64,000 nt of DNA, taken from NCBI GenBank assembly GCA_949287095.1, contig CASEFA010000007.1, positions 1 to 64,000 of the forward strand. The letters are read 5' to 3'. The stretch is from an uncultured Bacillota bacterium (GTDB taxonomy: Bacteria; Bacillota; Clostridia; Peptostreptococcales; Anaerovoracaceae). Made by a program: the position numbers and the translations under genes. Of the stretch, positions 1 to 9,138 are shown in pieces (positions within the stretch are counted from its first letter, which is position 1; each line of letters begins with the position of its first letter). The notes beneath the pieces were generated by a model. That model was not told the origin of the DNA. It worked only from the letters and a program-made list of their open reading frames with translations, and searched no databases.

Positions 1-98
1 GTGATTGCCGCTGTAAGAGTCGTCTTGCCGTGGTCTACGTGGCCGATCGTTCCGATGTTGATATGCGGCTTGGTTCTTTCAAATTTCTGCTTTGCCAT
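1..98 (-). CDS. tuf: Elongation factor Tu, N-terminal part (runs off the window)
   Basis: Only the first 32 codons or so are in the window. The reading begins [20 protein letters not shown] and continues with VDHGKTT, the P-loop (G1) of translational GTPases, which is diagnostic for EF-Tu. EF-Tu carries aminoacyl-tRNA to the ribosome in the cytoplasm. An AGGAGGT Shine-Dalgarno sits at 107-113, eight bases before the ATG. The gene lies downstream of tRNA-Thr, but a terminator separates the two. The identification is very secure; the rest of the gene is outside the window. Confidence 0.96.
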   Translation of the reverse strand, partial: MAKQKFERTKPHINIGTIGHVDHGKTTLTAAI

Positions 99-263
99 TG
101 GTCTTTACCTCCTAATTCATAACGTTACTTTTTAGAAGTATGGATTCGGGCGTCCCCAAATCCCGTTGGGTTTTGCTCAAACCTATAGGCTATTTTATCA
201 CAGGTTTTCGGAGTTTACAAGCAGAATAACATTTACAGCTGTGCCGGTCCTGTCTGTTGCCAT

Positions 264-306
264 AAAAAAACCGCCGAACCCTCATAAAAACGGGTTTAGC
301 GGTTTT
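264..306 (-). terminator. Rho-independent terminator after tRNA-Thr
   Basis: On the minus strand a stem AACCGCTAAACCC / GGGTTCGGCGGTT with a short A/T-rich loop is followed by a run of seven T. It lies directly after the 3' end of the tRNA and ends its transcript before tuf. Confidence 0.85.
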
Positions 307-309
307 AAC

Positions 310-386
310 TGGAGCTGTTGAGCAGATTCGAACTGCCGAACCTCTTCCTTACCAAGGAAGTGCTCTACCTACTGAGCTACAACAGC
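310..386 (-). tRNA. tRNA-Thr (anticodon GGT)
   Basis: Read on the minus strand, the 77-nt sequence folds into a complete cloverleaf. The acceptor arms are GCTGTTG and CAACAGC. The D-arm is TAGCTCAGTAGGTAGAGCA. The anticodon stem CTTCC/GGAAG encloses loop TTGGTAA (anticodon GGT, Thr). The T-loop is TTCGAAT. CCA is encoded at the 3' end. It has its own promoter and terminator, so it is transcribed alone between sigH and tuf. Confidence 0.95.
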
Positions 387-405
387 AAACATCGTCAACG
401 TGTTA

Positions 406-434
406 ATTGTACTAAATCACGGTTTTGATGTCAA
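406..434 (-). promoter_or_regulatory. Sigma-A promoter of tRNA-Thr
   Basis: On the minus strand TTGACA (429-434) and TACAAT (406-411) are separated by exactly 17 bp, about 20 bp before the tRNA. It fits in the short gap after sigH. Confidence 0.8.
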
Positions 435-442
435 CAACTTTT

Positions 443-1072
443 TTATATCTCCAGGTATGCCATAACTTTTTTCTTCACCCTCTGCAGGGCGTTGTCCACG
501 GCTTTCGGAGTCTTGCCGTACTCTCTGGCGATTTCCATGTATGTCTTTCCCTTAAGGGTCTCGTTCCACACCAGATTTTCCATGGGGCTGAAGATGTTCT
601 CACCGTTTGCCTTAAGGTAGGAGACCACCTCGCGCATCAGCGTCATGGATTCCGGATTGGTGTCCTCTCCCGACTTCATCGACTCCGAAAGGCTTCCGGC
701 ATCGTCGCCGTCGGAACCGGGCTCACGGTAATCTATGGAAACCGATTCGTTGAGAATTTTGTACTTCTGGCGGTTGGCGGCTTTGATGGCCGTAACTATC
801 TGCCTGTTTATGCAAAGCTCGGCGAATGTGCGAAAGCCTGCGTCTCTGCCCGGGTCAAAATCCCTTATGGCCTTGAATATCCCTATCATACCTTCCTGAA
901 TCACATCGTCGGGATCTCCTCCCGCTATAAAGTATATGTGGGATTTAGTCTTGGCCAGAGTTCTGTATTTGCTTATTATGTATTCCGATGCGGCCTCGTC
1001 GCCTGCCTGGGCCATGAGCACCACGTCCTCCTCGGCAAAGGCTGTATAATCCGTAAGTCTACTTCCCTTCAT
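443..1072 (-). CDS. sigH: RNA polymerase sigma-H factor (Spo0H type)
   Basis: This 209-residue sigma-70-family factor lacks region 1. Region 2 is visible around residues 20-105, with DDVIQEGMIGIFKAI (2.1/2.2) and FRTFAELCINRQIVTAIK (2.3/2.4). Region 4 with its helix-turn-helix is near the C-terminus (YMEIAREYGKTPKAVDNAL). The AGDEAASEYIISKY N-terminal stretch and the cysS-mrnC-rlmB-sigH context are typical of SigH, which directs early stationary-phase and sporulation transcription in Bacillus and clostridia. The start overlaps the end of rlmB by 14 bp, so the two are translationally coupled. Presence of sigH suggests, but does not prove, a sporulating or competence-type programme. Confidence 0.93.
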   Translation of the reverse strand: MKGSRLTDYTAFAEEDVVLMAQAGDEAASEYIISKYRTLAKTKSHIYFIAGGDPDDVIQEGMIGIFKAIRDFDPGRDAGFRTFAELCINRQIVTAIKAANRQKYKILNESVSIDYREPGSDGDDAGSLSESMKSGEDTNPESMTLMREVVSYLKANGENIFSPMENLVWNETLKGKTYMEIAREYGKTPKAVDNALQRVKKKVMAYLEI

Positions 1073-1877
1073 CTCTCTGTCTTCTTACCTCGTACATAAG
1101 AATTGCCGCCGCATTGGAGGCGTTGAGGGAGTTTATGCTTCCGCAGAGTCTCATGGACACCGTGAAATCGCATTTCTCCTTTACCAGTCTGCTGACTCCG
1201 GAGCCTTCGCCGCCTATTACGACGGCAAGCTTCCCCGTCAGATCCTGCTTATAGTAATCCGTTCCTCCCATGTCGCAGGCGCACACCCAGAAGCCTTCCT
1301 CCTTCAGCATGTCTATGGTCTGAGCGATGTTTGTCACCTTGACGCAGGGCATGTATTCTATGGCGCCGGCGGAAGCCTTTGCCACCGTCTCCGTCAGTCC
1401 GCAGGAATGGCGCTTCGGGATTACGACTCCGTGGGCTCCGGCGCACTCCGCCGTTCTCATTACGGCTCCAAGATTATGAGGGTCCTCTATGCCGTCGAGA
1501 ATTATGATGAACGGGTCCTCTCCCGCATCTGCCGCCTTCTTCATGACGTCGTCAAAATCAGCATAGCTGTAAGGGGTAACCGCAGCCGCGATGCCCTGGT
1601 GGGGAAGTCCTGCAGCCATTTTGTCGAGAGCCGCCTTTCCGGTCTCCATCACCGGCACGCCCTTTTCCTTTGCAAGCTGAATGACCCTGCCAAGGGATCC
1701 TCCGGCGTTCTGCTGTACGTAGAGTTTTTCCACGGTGCGGCCGCTTTTAAGAGCCTCCGTTACGGGATTTCTTCCGACTATTACGTTTTCGTCCCTGTCG
1801 ATTCTCTCGGTCCGCTCGGGTCTTTCGGGTCTCGGCCGCCTCTGTCCGGTTTTCTGTCCTGTTCTGTTTTTAGCCAT
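1059..1877 (-). CDS. rlmB: 23S rRNA (guanosine-2'-O-)methyltransferase, TrmH/RlmB family
   Basis: This 272-residue SPOUT methyltransferase uses S-adenosylmethionine to methylate a ribose 2'-OH in 23S rRNA (G2251 in E. coli for RlmB). After a basic, low-complexity N-terminal tail (residues 1-30) comes a substrate-binding domain (VGRNPVTEAL), then the SPOUT domain. Its three trefoil-knot motifs are DGIEDPHNLGAVMRTAE, VIGGEGSGVSRLV and SINSLNASNAAAILMYE. The N-terminus overlaps the end of folA by 8 bp. The exact target nucleotide is inferred from family and context only; YacO/TrmH paralogues look similar. Confidence 0.9.
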   Translation of the reverse strand: MAKNRTGQKTGQRRPRPERPERTERIDRDENVIVGRNPVTEALKSGRTVEKLYVQQNAGGSLGRVIQLAKEKGVPVMETGKAALDKMAAGLPHQGIAAAVTPYSYADFDDVMKKAADAGEDPFIIILDGIEDPHNLGAVMRTAECAGAHGVVIPKRHSCGLTETVAKASAGAIEYMPCVKVTNIAQTIDMLKEEGFWVCACDMGGTDYYKQDLTGKLAVVIGGEGSGVSRLVKEKCDFTVSMRLCGSINSLNASNAAAILMYEVRRQRDEGK

Positions 1878-2364
1878 TTTTCCTCGTATATTTAAAAAAC
1901 TGATACTTTATGCCGTTTTCTTCCTTCACATCGCTTACGGCCTCGCAGGTAAAGTCCGTGTCATCGTCCAGATTGACGAAAAACCTGTCGGCATCGAACT
2001 TTTCGTATATCTTCGTGATGTAGCAGACGCTGCAGAGAGGGAGAAACTCCTTATATACTCTTTCGCCGCCCATGATCATGACCTCATCCGGGTCCGCACC
2101 CGAAACCGCCTCCATAAGCTCCGTCCTGTCGTGAACGACCCGGGCGTTTTCCGCTTCGTAGGCGCGGTCTGAAGTGAGCACGTAATTTGTCCTGCCGGGG
2201 AGGCCTTTCTTTCCGGGAAGGCTCTCCAGAGTGGCTCGGCCCATGACCATGATTTTACCCATGGTGCGCTCTTTGAAGTATTTTAAATCGCCGGGAAGGT
2301 GGCAGAGAAGGTCTCCGCCCTTGCCTATGCCCCAGTTTTCGTCCGCCGCAAGTATAAGCTGCAT
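1870..2364 (-). CDS. folA: Dihydrofolate reductase
   Basis: This 164-residue enzyme reduces dihydrofolate to tetrahydrofolate with NADPH. It shows MQLILAADENWGIGKGG at the start, a catalytic acid in LPGDLKYFKE, the NADPH-loop MVMGRATLESLP and the late glycine pair in IMGGERVYKEF. A longer frame exists upstream, but that part is the shadow of thyA. The ATG at 2364 is preceded by GGAGGAGA and starts the first conserved beta strand. It follows thyA by 8 bp; together they make dTMP and recycle the dihydrofolate that ThyA generates. Confidence 0.95.
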   Translation of the reverse strand: MQLILAADENWGIGKGGDLLCHLPGDLKYFKERTMGKIMVMGRATLESLPGKKGLPGRTNYVLTSDRAYEAENARVVHDRTELMEAVSGADPDEVMIMGGERVYKEFLPLCSVCYITKIYEKFDADRFFVNLDDDTDFTCEAVSDVKEENGIKYQFFKYTRKNG

Positions 2365-2372
2365 TTCTCCTC

Positions 2373-3203
2373 CTAAACCGCGATAGGTATACCAGTAATC
2401 TGCGGTCCGCATTCGTAGTTTTCTATGGTGATGTCGTCTGTGGTGAAGTCGTAGAAATCTTTGACGTCCGGGTTCAGCGTGAACTTCGGAGCAGGGTGCT
2501 CCTCTCTGGTCAGAAGCTCCTTTATGGCAGGAATGTGCCTGTCGTAGATGTGAGCGTCGGCAATTACGTGAACCAGCTCTCCCGGCTCGTATCCGCACAC
2601 CTGCGCCAGCATGTGAACGAGAACCGAATACTGCACCACGTTCCAGTTGTTGGCCGCCAGCACGTCCTGAGATCTCTGATTTAATATGGCGTTGAGCCTG
2701 TTTCCCGTCACGTTGAAAGTCATGCTGTACGCGCACGGCTCCAGGTGCATTTCCGAAAGATCGTCGAAATTATATATGTTCGTCATTATCCTTCTGGAGT
2801 ACGGAGTGTTCTTAAGCTGCCAGATTACGTTGTCCACCTGATCCATTACTCCCTGATGGAATTTGTATTTCTTTGACATCTGATAGCCGTAGGCCTTTCC
2901 GATAGAGCCGGTCTCATCGGCCCACTCGTCCCAGATGTGTCCTTTCAAATCGTGAATGTTGTTGGACTTTCTCTGCCATATCCACAGAAGCTCGTCTACA
3001 GCCGTCTTAACGGCCGTCTTTCTCAGGGTCAGAGCCGGAAATTCCTCCGAAAGGTCGTATCTGTTCACAACTCCGAAGAGCTTTATGGTGTGCGCCGGCG
3101 TTCCGTCCTCCCACCTTGCCCTTACGGTCTGGCCTTCGCTGGAATAACCGTGATCGAGAATATTCTTACACATATTCTTAAAGATTACGTCAGCCTTGCT
3201 CAT
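2373..3203 (-). CDS. thyA: Thymidylate synthase (ThyA type)
   Basis: This 276-residue enzyme methylates dUMP to dTMP using methylene-tetrahydrofolate. Recognisable are the phosphate-binding arginines in YSRRIM, the nucleophilic cysteine in LEPCAYSMTF, and the dUMP/folate loop NQRSQDVLAANNWNV. The last is a little unusual, since most ThyA proteins have GxPFN where this one reads ANNWNV. The ATG overlaps the stop of mrnC (ATGA). In many clostridia the gene at this position is flavin-dependent thyX; here it is a ThyA paired with its DHFR partner. Confidence 0.94.
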   Translation of the reverse strand: MSKADVIFKNMCKNILDHGYSSEGQTVRARWEDGTPAHTIKLFGVVNRYDLSEEFPALTLRKTAVKTAVDELLWIWQRKSNNIHDLKGHIWDEWADETGSIGKAYGYQMSKKYKFHQGVMDQVDNVIWQLKNTPYSRRIMTNIYNFDDLSEMHLEPCAYSMTFNVTGNRLNAILNQRSQDVLAANNWNVVQYSVLVHMLAQVCGYEPGELVHVIADAHIYDRHIPAIKELLTREEHPAPKFTLNPDVKDFYDFTTDDITIENYECGPQITGIPIAV

Positions 3204-3613
3204 TTTTCCGTCCTTTCCCGGGGAGTCTCTATAATCTCCGCCGCTTTTTCCATAACTTCCTCCGCTCTTTCTGATTTTCCGGAAAGGTGGAGGTATCCTA
3301 TGAGCGCCTCAAAGGCTGTGGCAAGCTTATAGTCCATTGGGCTTGCGCCTCTCGCCTTTGACTTTATTCTGCGGTTTCTCGCTCTCCTGACCAGATTCTC
3401 CTCCTCCTCGGTGAGAAAGCCTTCCTCTGTGAGCCGCCTTACAACTTCGGCCTGAGCGTCCGCCTTTACATATCTTACGGCTTCTCTGTGAAGCCTGTCG
3501 GCATTCTGGCCGTACTTGCAAAAAACGCGGTTTCTTATGAAAACCTCATAAACCGCGTCCCCTATGAAAGCCAATGCCGTAGTGTTTATACTGTTTACAC
3601 CGGTCTCAGTCAT
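3200..3613 (-). CDS. mrnC: Mini-ribonuclease III
   Basis: This 137-residue protein is an RNase III catalytic domain without the double-stranded-RNA-binding domain. In Bacillus it matures the ends of 23S rRNA. The two acidic signature stretches are LAFIGDAVYEVFIRNRV near the N-terminus and DYKLATAFEALIGYLHL near residue 95. The fixed neighbours cysS (one base upstream) and rlmB/sigH downstream are characteristic. The C-terminal tail (ERAEEVMEKAAEI) is helical. Confidence 0.93.
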   Translation of the reverse strand: MTETGVNSINTTALAFIGDAVYEVFIRNRVFCKYGQNADRLHREAVRYVKADAQAEVVRRLTEEGFLTEEEENLVRRARNRRIKSKARGASPMDYKLATAFEALIGYLHLSGKSERAEEVMEKAAEIIETPRERTEK

Positions 3614-3614
3614 A

Positions 3615-5018
3615 CTATTCTCTTACAATCTGTACTCCCTGAGGAGTATCCTTAAGTGTTATTCCCTGAGCCTTGAGAAGGTCTCTTATCTCGTCGGCTC
3701 TGGCAAAGTTTTTGGCCTTTCTCGCTTCCTGTCTCTCGTCTATGAGCTTCTGAATCTCAGGGTCGATCTCTTCCTTTACTTCCTTCTGAAGAAGTCCCAG
3801 AACGTCGGCAAGCTCCTGAAGTCTTTCGAGAGCGGCCTCCGCAAAGGCTCTGCTTCCGTGACCGTCCTTTACCGCCGTGTTTGCCAGTGTCACCAGCTCA
3901 AAGATTGCGCTTATGGCGTCCGCCGTGTTAAGGTCGTCGTCCATAGCTTCTATGAACTTCTCCCTGCAGCCCGTCATATCGTCAAGAGCCGCCTTTTCTG
4001 CTTCGGTCATATCGCCTTCCACTCCCGCTTCCTTTATGTGAAGCAGGTTCTCCTTGCAGTTTTCCATTCTCGCAAGGCTGCTTCTGGCCTGCTCCATGAG
4101 AGTGTCGCTGAAGTTTATCGGACCTCTGTACTGACCGGAAAGGAGGAAGAACCTTATAACCTCTCCGTCGTACTCCTTTCTTATATCCCTTACGGTAAAG
4201 AAGTTGCCCTTGGACTTCGACATCTTCTCGTTATCCACGGTTATGTATCCGTTATGCATCCAGTACCTGGCAAACGGAACGCCGTTGCAGCACTCGGACT
4301 GGGCTATTTCGTTTTCGTGGTGAGGGAACTGAAGGTCCTCGCCGCCTGCGTGAATGTCGATGGTGTTTCCCAGGTGCTTTTTCGCCATGGCGGAGCACTC
4401 GATGTGCCAGCCCGGACGGCCCATTCCCCAAGGGGATTCCCATGCGATTTCGTCGTCCGATTTTCTCGCCTTCCAGAGAGCAAAGTCCAGCGGATCCTCC
4501 TTGACCTCGCCTACGGCGATTCTGGCTCCCGCCTCCAGGTCGTCTATGTTCTGACCGGAAAGCTTTCCGTATTCGGGGAACTTTCTGGTGGAGAAGTATA
4601 CGTCTCCGTCGGCCTCGTATGCGTAGCCTTTATCTATCAAAGTCTGCACGAAGTCGATTATCTCGGGGATGTGCTCCGAAACCTTCGGGTGCACGTCCGC
4701 CCGCTTTACGTTGAGAGCGTCCGCATCGTCAAAGTATTCCTTAATGAATCTCTCCGAAATTTCGGGAGCCGTCTTTCCCTCTTCTCTCGCCTTGTTTATA
4801 ATCTTGTCGTCCACATCGGTGAAGTTCTGAACGAATTTCACGTCGTAGCCCCTGTACTTCAGGTAGCTTCTCAGAGTATCGAATACCACCATAGGGCGGG
4901 CGTTTCCGATGTGGATGAAGTTGTATACCGTAGGACCGCAGGCGTAGATAAGCGCCTTCCCTTCATTCAGAGGAACGAACTCCTCCTTCTTTCTCGTCAG
5001 TGTGTTATATATTTTCAT
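3615..5018 (-). CDS. cysS: Cysteinyl-tRNA synthetase
   Basis: This 467-residue class I synthetase charges tRNA-Cys. Seen are [16 protein letters not shown], which combines the first zinc-ligand cysteine with the HIGH motif, the KMSKSKGNF loop, and [14 protein letters not shown] with [13 protein letters not shown] supplying further zinc ligands. The C-terminal DALR-like helical domain is complete, so the length is normal for the family. The first 14 bp overlap cysE, linking cysteine synthesis to cysteine charging in one message. Confidence 0.97.
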   Translation of the reverse strand: MKIYNTLTRKKEEFVPLNEGKALIYACGPTVYNFIHIGNARPMVVFDTLRSYLKYRGYDVKFVQNFTDVDDKIINKAREEGKTAPEISERFIKEYFDDADALNVKRADVHPKVSEHIPEIIDFVQTLIDKGYAYEADGDVYFSTRKFPEYGKLSGQNIDDLEAGARIAVGEVKEDPLDFALWKARKSDDEIAWESPWGMGRPGWHIECSAMAKKHLGNTIDIHAGGEDLQFPHHENEIAQSECCNGVPFARYWMHNGYITVDNEKMSKSKGNFFTVRDIRKEYDGEVIRFFLLSGQYRGPINFSDTLMEQARSSLARMENCKENLLHIKEAGVEGDMTEAEKAALDDMTGCREKFIEAMDDDLNTADAISAIFELVTLANTAVKDGHGSRAFAEAALERLQELADVLGLLQKEVKEEIDPEIQKLIDERQEARKAKNFARADEIRDLLKAQGITLKDTPQGVQIVRE

Positions 5019-5706
5019 CGTTACCTGCCTCCTTGTCCTTCATCGCTTCGGGTTCAGCCTGAGCTGCACCCTTTGTCTGCTCATCAAGCTTTCTCTCCAG
5101 CATCTTTATCCGTCTACGCAGAGACTCAAGCTCCACCGCAACAGGGTCCGGCAGATTAACCTGATTCAGATCGCTGGTGCTCTCTCCGTATCTTCTCACT
5201 ATTCTGCCCGGAATTCCCACCACCGTGCATCCGGGAGGTATCTCCTTAAGCACTATGGAACCGGCTCCGATTTTTACGTCGTCGCCTACCTTGAAAGGTC
5301 CTAAAACCTTGGCTCCCGAGCTTACGATAACTCTGTTTCCGATAGTCGGATGACGTTTGCCCGTATCCTTTCCCGTACCGCCTAATGTCACGCCCTGATA
5401 GAGGGTCACGTCGTCGCCGATTTCCGTGGTTTCACCTATTACGACGCCCATGCCGTGGTCTATGAAAAGTCTCCTTCCGATGGTCGCACCGGGATGAATC
5501 TCTATTCCCGTCACCCATCTGGAAAACTGGGAAATCATCCTCGCTATGAGCTTAAGCTTATGTCTGTAAAGCCAGTGAGCGGGTTTATGAAATATCAAAG
5601 CCCATACGCCCGGGTAACACAGGAGGATCTCCAGTCCGTTTCTTGCCGCCGGGTCCTTCTCTTTTGCCGCATTGATATCCTCGCGTATGTCTCTGAAAAA
5701 TGCCAT
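5005..5706 (-). CDS. cysE: Serine O-acetyltransferase
   Basis: This 233-residue enzyme transfers acetyl from acetyl-CoA to serine, the first committed step of cysteine synthesis. A helical N-terminal domain (residues 1-60) precedes a left-handed beta-helix of hexapeptide repeats. That helix contains the catalytic region [16 protein letters not shown] and [19 protein letters not shown]. The C-terminal 45 residues ([14 protein letters not shown] onward) look like a short coiled coil, beyond the usual regulatory tail. It is translationally coupled to cysS. Confidence 0.94.
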   Translation of the reverse strand: MAFFRDIREDINAAKEKDPAARNGLEILLCYPGVWALIFHKPAHWLYRHKLKLIARMISQFSRWVTGIEIHPGATIGRRLFIDHGMGVVIGETTEIGDDVTLYQGVTLGGTGKDTGKRHPTIGNRVIVSSGAKVLGPFKVGDDVKIGAGSIVLKEIPPGCTVVGIPGRIVRRYGESTSDLNQVNLPDPVAVELESLRRRIKMLERKLDEQTKGAAQAEPEAMKDKEAGNDENI

Positions 5707-5749
5707 ATTCTGTTACCTTTTCTCGCTGCGCATAACAGCGCGCGCCTTT

Positions 5750-6226
5750 CTATTCAACCCTTATGCTCTTTATCACCACAGGGAACAAAGGGTTATCCAT
5801 CCTGCCCGTAGGGACGGAAACTATCTCCTGTGCAACGTCCATTCCCTCGGTTATCTTTCCGAACGCGGCATACTGTCCGTCAAGGTGTGGGGCGTCTGCT
5901 ACCATGATGAAGAACTGGGAACCTGCCGAGTTTGGATCCATGGCCCTTGCCATAGAAATAACGCCGGTCGTATGCCTGAGGTCGTTCTTCACTCCGTTGG
6001 CGGCAAATTCGCCCTTGATACAGTATCCCGGGCCGCCCATTCCGGTGCCCTCAGGACAGCCGCCCTGAATCATAAATCCCGGAATCACTCTGTGGAATGT
6101 AAGTCCGTCGTAAAATCCCTCGTTGGCAAGCTTCTCAAAGTTCTCTACGCTTATAGGAGCGATGTCCTCGTAGAGTTCTCCTCTCATAACGCCGCCGTCG
6201 TCCATTTCGATTACTACTTTTTTCAT
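5750..6226 (-). CDS. Peptidyl-prolyl cis-trans isomerase, cyclophilin type
   Basis: This 158-residue single-domain cyclophilin speeds up proline isomerisation in folding proteins. Active-site motifs are FHRVIPGFMIQGG (catalytic Arg, Phe, Gln), SMARAMDPNSAGSQFFI and LDGQYAAFGKITEGMDV. No signal peptide or lipobox is present, so a cytoplasmic enzyme is expected. It sits between the chromate-transporter pair and cysE with gaps of 70 and 43 bp, so it may also have a promoter of its own. No function in cysteine synthesis is implied by position. Confidence 0.92.
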   Translation of the reverse strand: MKKVVIEMDDGGVMRGELYEDIAPISVENFEKLANEGFYDGLTFHRVIPGFMIQGGCPEGTGMGGPGYCIKGEFAANGVKNDLRHTTGVISMARAMDPNSAGSQFFIMVADAPHLDGQYAAFGKITEGMDVAQEIVSVPTGRMDNPLFPVVIKSIRVE

Positions 6227-6296
6227 TACAGGTTCTCCTTTTGCTTTATTACAATAAATTATTACACTTTTTTACATATGTTAAACAGGAAACGGT

Positions 6297-6824
6297 CTAC
6301 GAGCAGAAAGCCGCTCCTATAAGTCCCGATCCCAGGACTATCATAACGGGGCTGACCCTGAATTTCCCCACGAGAACAACTGACAGAACCAGTATTCCCG
6401 CCGTTACGGGAGTCAGATTTTCAAAGGTGCTTTCTCCCATGAATATGACTGCCGAGGCTATGAGACCCGCCGTCACCGGTCTTATTCCGGTGAACGCTCC
6501 CTCCATAAGGGTGCTTTCCCTGAACCTTGCCATGAAGTGGCACACGAGAATCACCAGCACGAATGAAGGTACCGCGACTCCCACCGTTGCAACCAGCGCT
6601 CCTGAAAATCCCGCCGCATTGTATCCCACGTAGGTAGCCGCGTTGACCGCTATAGGTCCCGGCGTCACCTGTGATATGGCCACCAGGTTTGAAAATTCGT
6701 CTGCCGACATCAGGCTGAAGGTGGCTGCGCTCTGATAAATCATCGGAAGCATGGCCATGCCTCCACCGAATCCGAACAGCCCTATCTTCGCAAACACCAG
6801 AAAGAGTTTAAGGTAGATCATCAT
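6297..6824 (-). CDS. Chromate transporter (short, single CHR domain), second of a pair
   Basis: About 175 residues, nearly all hydrophobic, with a single CHR domain carrying GFGGGMAMLP and QVTPGPIAVNAATYVGY, the family signature. Short CHR proteins occur as adjacent pairs whose products form one membrane transporter. The family exports chromate or carries related oxyanions; the native substrate is not evident here. The frame can be extended to 6845, but AGGAGG lies just before two consecutive ATGs (6824 and 6821), so a start there is preferred. The 3' end of the partner gene overlaps the start. Confidence 0.85.
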   Translation of the reverse strand: MMIYLKLFLVFAKIGLFGFGGGMAMLPMIYQSAATFSLMSADEFSNLVAISQVTPGPIAVNAATYVGYNAAGFSGALVATVGVAVPSFVLVILVCHFMARFRESTLMEGAFTGIRPVTAGLIASAVIFMGESTFENLTPVTAGILVLSVVLVGKFRVSPVMIVLGSGLIGAAFCS

Positions 6825-7371
6825 TCTTACCTCCTCTTCCGGCATCAGCCTTTGTCTTTATGATTCCGGCCGCCATTCCCGCAAGTATGGCAAATACCGC
6901 ATTGACTCCGCCGAAGGTTATGACTCCGAAAGCGGCAGCGGCAAGAATCCAGCCGAAGGCGCTCTTCAGCACCTGTCTTCCTATCCTGTAGGCGGAAAAC
7001 GCTATGAGTCCGGTGGCGGCCGCCTTGATCCCCACGAGAGCCCCCAGCACGTACGGATTATCCCCTATACCGTGGAGAATCTCCACAACTATGATTATGA
7101 TAATGTAGCTGGGAAGATTGACTCCTATGGTGGCGACTATGGATCCCGGCAGCTTCTTCAGATGGTATCCGATGTAGGTAGCCATATTGATGGCTATTAC
7201 CCCGGGCAGGCTCTGGCTGACGGCGATGCAGTCCACGCACTCCTCGTCCGTCATCCACTTTCTTTTATTGACTGCGATGTCCTGGATCAGCGGTATCATT
7301 GCCATTCCGCCGCCGATGGTGAAAAGCCCCAGCTTGAAAAACGACCAGAACATCTGAAAATATATCTTCAA
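6808..7371 (-). CDS. Chromate transporter (short, single CHR domain), first of a pair
   Basis: This 187-residue CHR-domain membrane protein has FTIGGGMAMIPLIQ, QSLPGVIAINMATYIGYHL and several hydrophobic helices. It has the same architecture as the following gene and overlaps it, which supports a heteromeric transporter. It begins 6 bp after proS. The substrate cannot be read from the sequence. Confidence 0.87.
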   Translation of the reverse strand: MKIYFQMFWSFFKLGLFTIGGGMAMIPLIQDIAVNKRKWMTDEECVDCIAVSQSLPGVIAINMATYIGYHLKKLPGSIVATIGVNLPSYIIIIIVVEILHGIGDNPYVLGALVGIKAAATGLIAFSAYRIGRQVLKSAFGWILAAAAFGVITFGGVNAVFAILAGMAAGIIKTKADAGRGGKNDDLP

Positions 7372-7377
7372 TCCGGT

Positions 7378-9111
7378 TTACCTTTCCGCTTCGACGAGGG
7401 CTACGGCGGCTTTTACAGCCTCTTCCGCCGTCATCTCAACCTTTTCTGCGTCTCTTCTCAGCTTGTATTCAACCTTTCCTTCAGGGGCCATGCGTCCTAC
7501 TGTGATTCTCACAGGAATACCTAAAAGGTCGGCGTCCTTGAACTTCACTCCAGGTCTTTCGTCCCTGTCGTCCAGCATAACCTCTACACCCTTTGCGGAA
7601 AGCTCGTCGTGAACCTTCTCCGCCAGAGCCAGCTGAACCTCGTCGTCAGGCTTCATAAGGGTGATTATGACGTGGTAAGGAGCGACGGCCACAGGCCAGA
7701 TTATTCCGTCCTTATCGTGGTGCTGCTCTACGACTGCGGCAAGAGTTCTGGTAACGCCTATGCCGTAGCAGCCCATAACTATAGGCTTCTCCTCCTGGTT
7801 CTCGTCCTTGTACGTGGCGCCCATGGACTCGGAATACTTTGTTCCAAGCTTAAACACCTGACCCACCTCGATGCCTCTCGCATGCTTTACCGGCTCACCG
7901 CAGACAGGACAAGGGTCGCCCTCTTTCAGAACCTTTATATCCTTTACTATATCGCCTTTATAGTCTCTTCCGTAGTTTACATTCTTAAGGTGGTAGTCCC
8001 TTCTGCATGCGCCGGCGACAAGATTTTTAAGTCCCGGCAGCTCGCTGTCCACAACTACGGTGCAGTCGTGAAGTCCCACTGGTCCCGTGAATCCTCCCAC
8101 TGCGCCGGTCTTCGCTCCCATGGCCTCTTCGTCGGCAAATGCGATGGCATGCTCAGGTATTCCCAGAGCGTTTACCAGCTTTATCATGTTCAGCTCTCTG
8201 TCGCCTCTTACAAAGGCTGCAACATACCCGTCCTCATTTCCCATCTCGTCGTACTTTACGAAGAGAAGAGCTTTAATCGTCTCCTCAGTCTTTACTCCGA
8301 GGAAAGCTGCCAGATCTTCGATGGTCTTGGTGTCCGGAGTGTGAACCTCCTCCATAGGCAGCATTTCCACTGAATCCGGAGTCGGCTCAGCGTCCCTGCA
8401 GTCGGCTCTTTCAACGTTGGCCGCCATGGAGCACTTAGGGCAGTACGCGATTTCGCTTTCGCCCACCTCGGAAATAGCGGTAAACTCGTGGGAGTTGCTT
8501 CCTCCGATGGCTCCCGTATCGGCCTCTACCGGTCTGAACGTGAGGCCGCAGCGGGTGAATATCCTGTCGTAAGCGTCGTACATGGTCTTATAGCTTACGT
8601 CCAGTCCTTCGTAATCTCTGTCAAAGGAGTAGGCGTCCTTCATTATGAACTCTCTGCTTCTCATGAGGCCGAAGCGCGGTCTTGCCTCGTCTCTGTATTT
8701 CGTCTGGATCTGATAGAGATTCATCGGAAGCTGTCTGTAGGAGGACACGTCGTTCCTTATTATGTCGGTAAATATCTCCTCGTGGGTAGGTCCCAGACAG
8801 AAGTCTCTGCCGTTTCGGTCCTTAAGTCTCCACAGCTCCGGTCCGTATGCGAACCATCTTCCCGACTCCTGCCACAGCTCCGCAGGCTGCACCGCCGACA
8901 TGAGAATCTCCTGGGCTCCGGTGGCGTCCATTTCCTCTCTTACTATGTTCTCGATCTTCCTGAGAGATCTCCATCCCAGCGGCATAAAACCGTACACTCC
9001 TGAGACCAGCTTTCTTATCATGCCCGTTCTCAGGAGCAGAATATGACTCGGGATTTCCGCCTCGTTAGGTACCTCCCTCAAAGTTCTGATGTGCATTTTT
9101 GACATTTTCAT
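7378..9111 (-). CDS. proS: Prolyl-tRNA synthetase (bacterial type with editing insert)
   Basis: This 577-residue class II synthetase charges tRNA-Pro. Motif 2 region ([21 protein letters not shown]) and motif 3 ([18 protein letters not shown]) are present. The YbaK-like insertion that removes mischarged alanine lies at about residues 225-385, between the two halves of the catalytic domain. A C-terminal anticodon-binding domain follows ([11 protein letters not shown]). Overall length matches the bacterial ProS group. The AAGGAGA ribosome binding site precedes the ATG by 9 bp. Confidence 0.96.
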   Translation of the reverse strand: MKMSKMHIRTLREVPNEAEIPSHILLLRTGMIRKLVSGVYGFMPLGWRSLRKIENIVREEMDATGAQEILMSAVQPAELWQESGRWFAYGPELWRLKDRNGRDFCLGPTHEEIFTDIIRNDVSSYRQLPMNLYQIQTKYRDEARPRFGLMRSREFIMKDAYSFDRDYEGLDVSYKTMYDAYDRIFTRCGLTFRPVEADTGAIGGSNSHEFTAISEVGESEIAYCPKCSMAANVERADCRDAEPTPDSVEMLPMEEVHTPDTKTIEDLAAFLGVKTEETIKALLFVKYDEMGNEDGYVAAFVRGDRELNMIKLVNALGIPEHAIAFADEEAMGAKTGAVGGFTGPVGLHDCTVVVDSELPGLKNLVAGACRRDYHLKNVNYGRDYKGDIVKDIKVLKEGDPCPVCGEPVKHARGIEVGQVFKLGTKYSESMGATYKDENQEEKPIVMGCYGIGVTRTLAAVVEQHHDKDGIIWPVAVAPYHVIITLMKPDDEVQLALAEKVHDELSAKGVEVMLDDRDERPGVKFKDADLLGIPVRITVGRMAPEGKVEYKLRRDAEKVEMTAEEAVKAAVALVEAER

Positions 9112-9138
9112 GATGTATGTTCTCCTTAAGTTAAATTG

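Noticed and set aside
425-1099. Long open frame antisense to sigH
   Set aside because: It has no recognisable domain, and the opposite strand holds a complete sigH; it is a shadow of a GC-rich gene.
2365-2736. N-terminal extension of folA
   Set aside because: It is Arg/His/Gly-rich out-of-phase reading of thyA; DHFR begins at the ATG at 2364 with its own ribosome binding site.
3564-5159. 531-codon frame antisense to cysS
   Set aside because: The minus strand encodes full-length CysS with all motifs; the antisense frame has no plausible start signal or domain.
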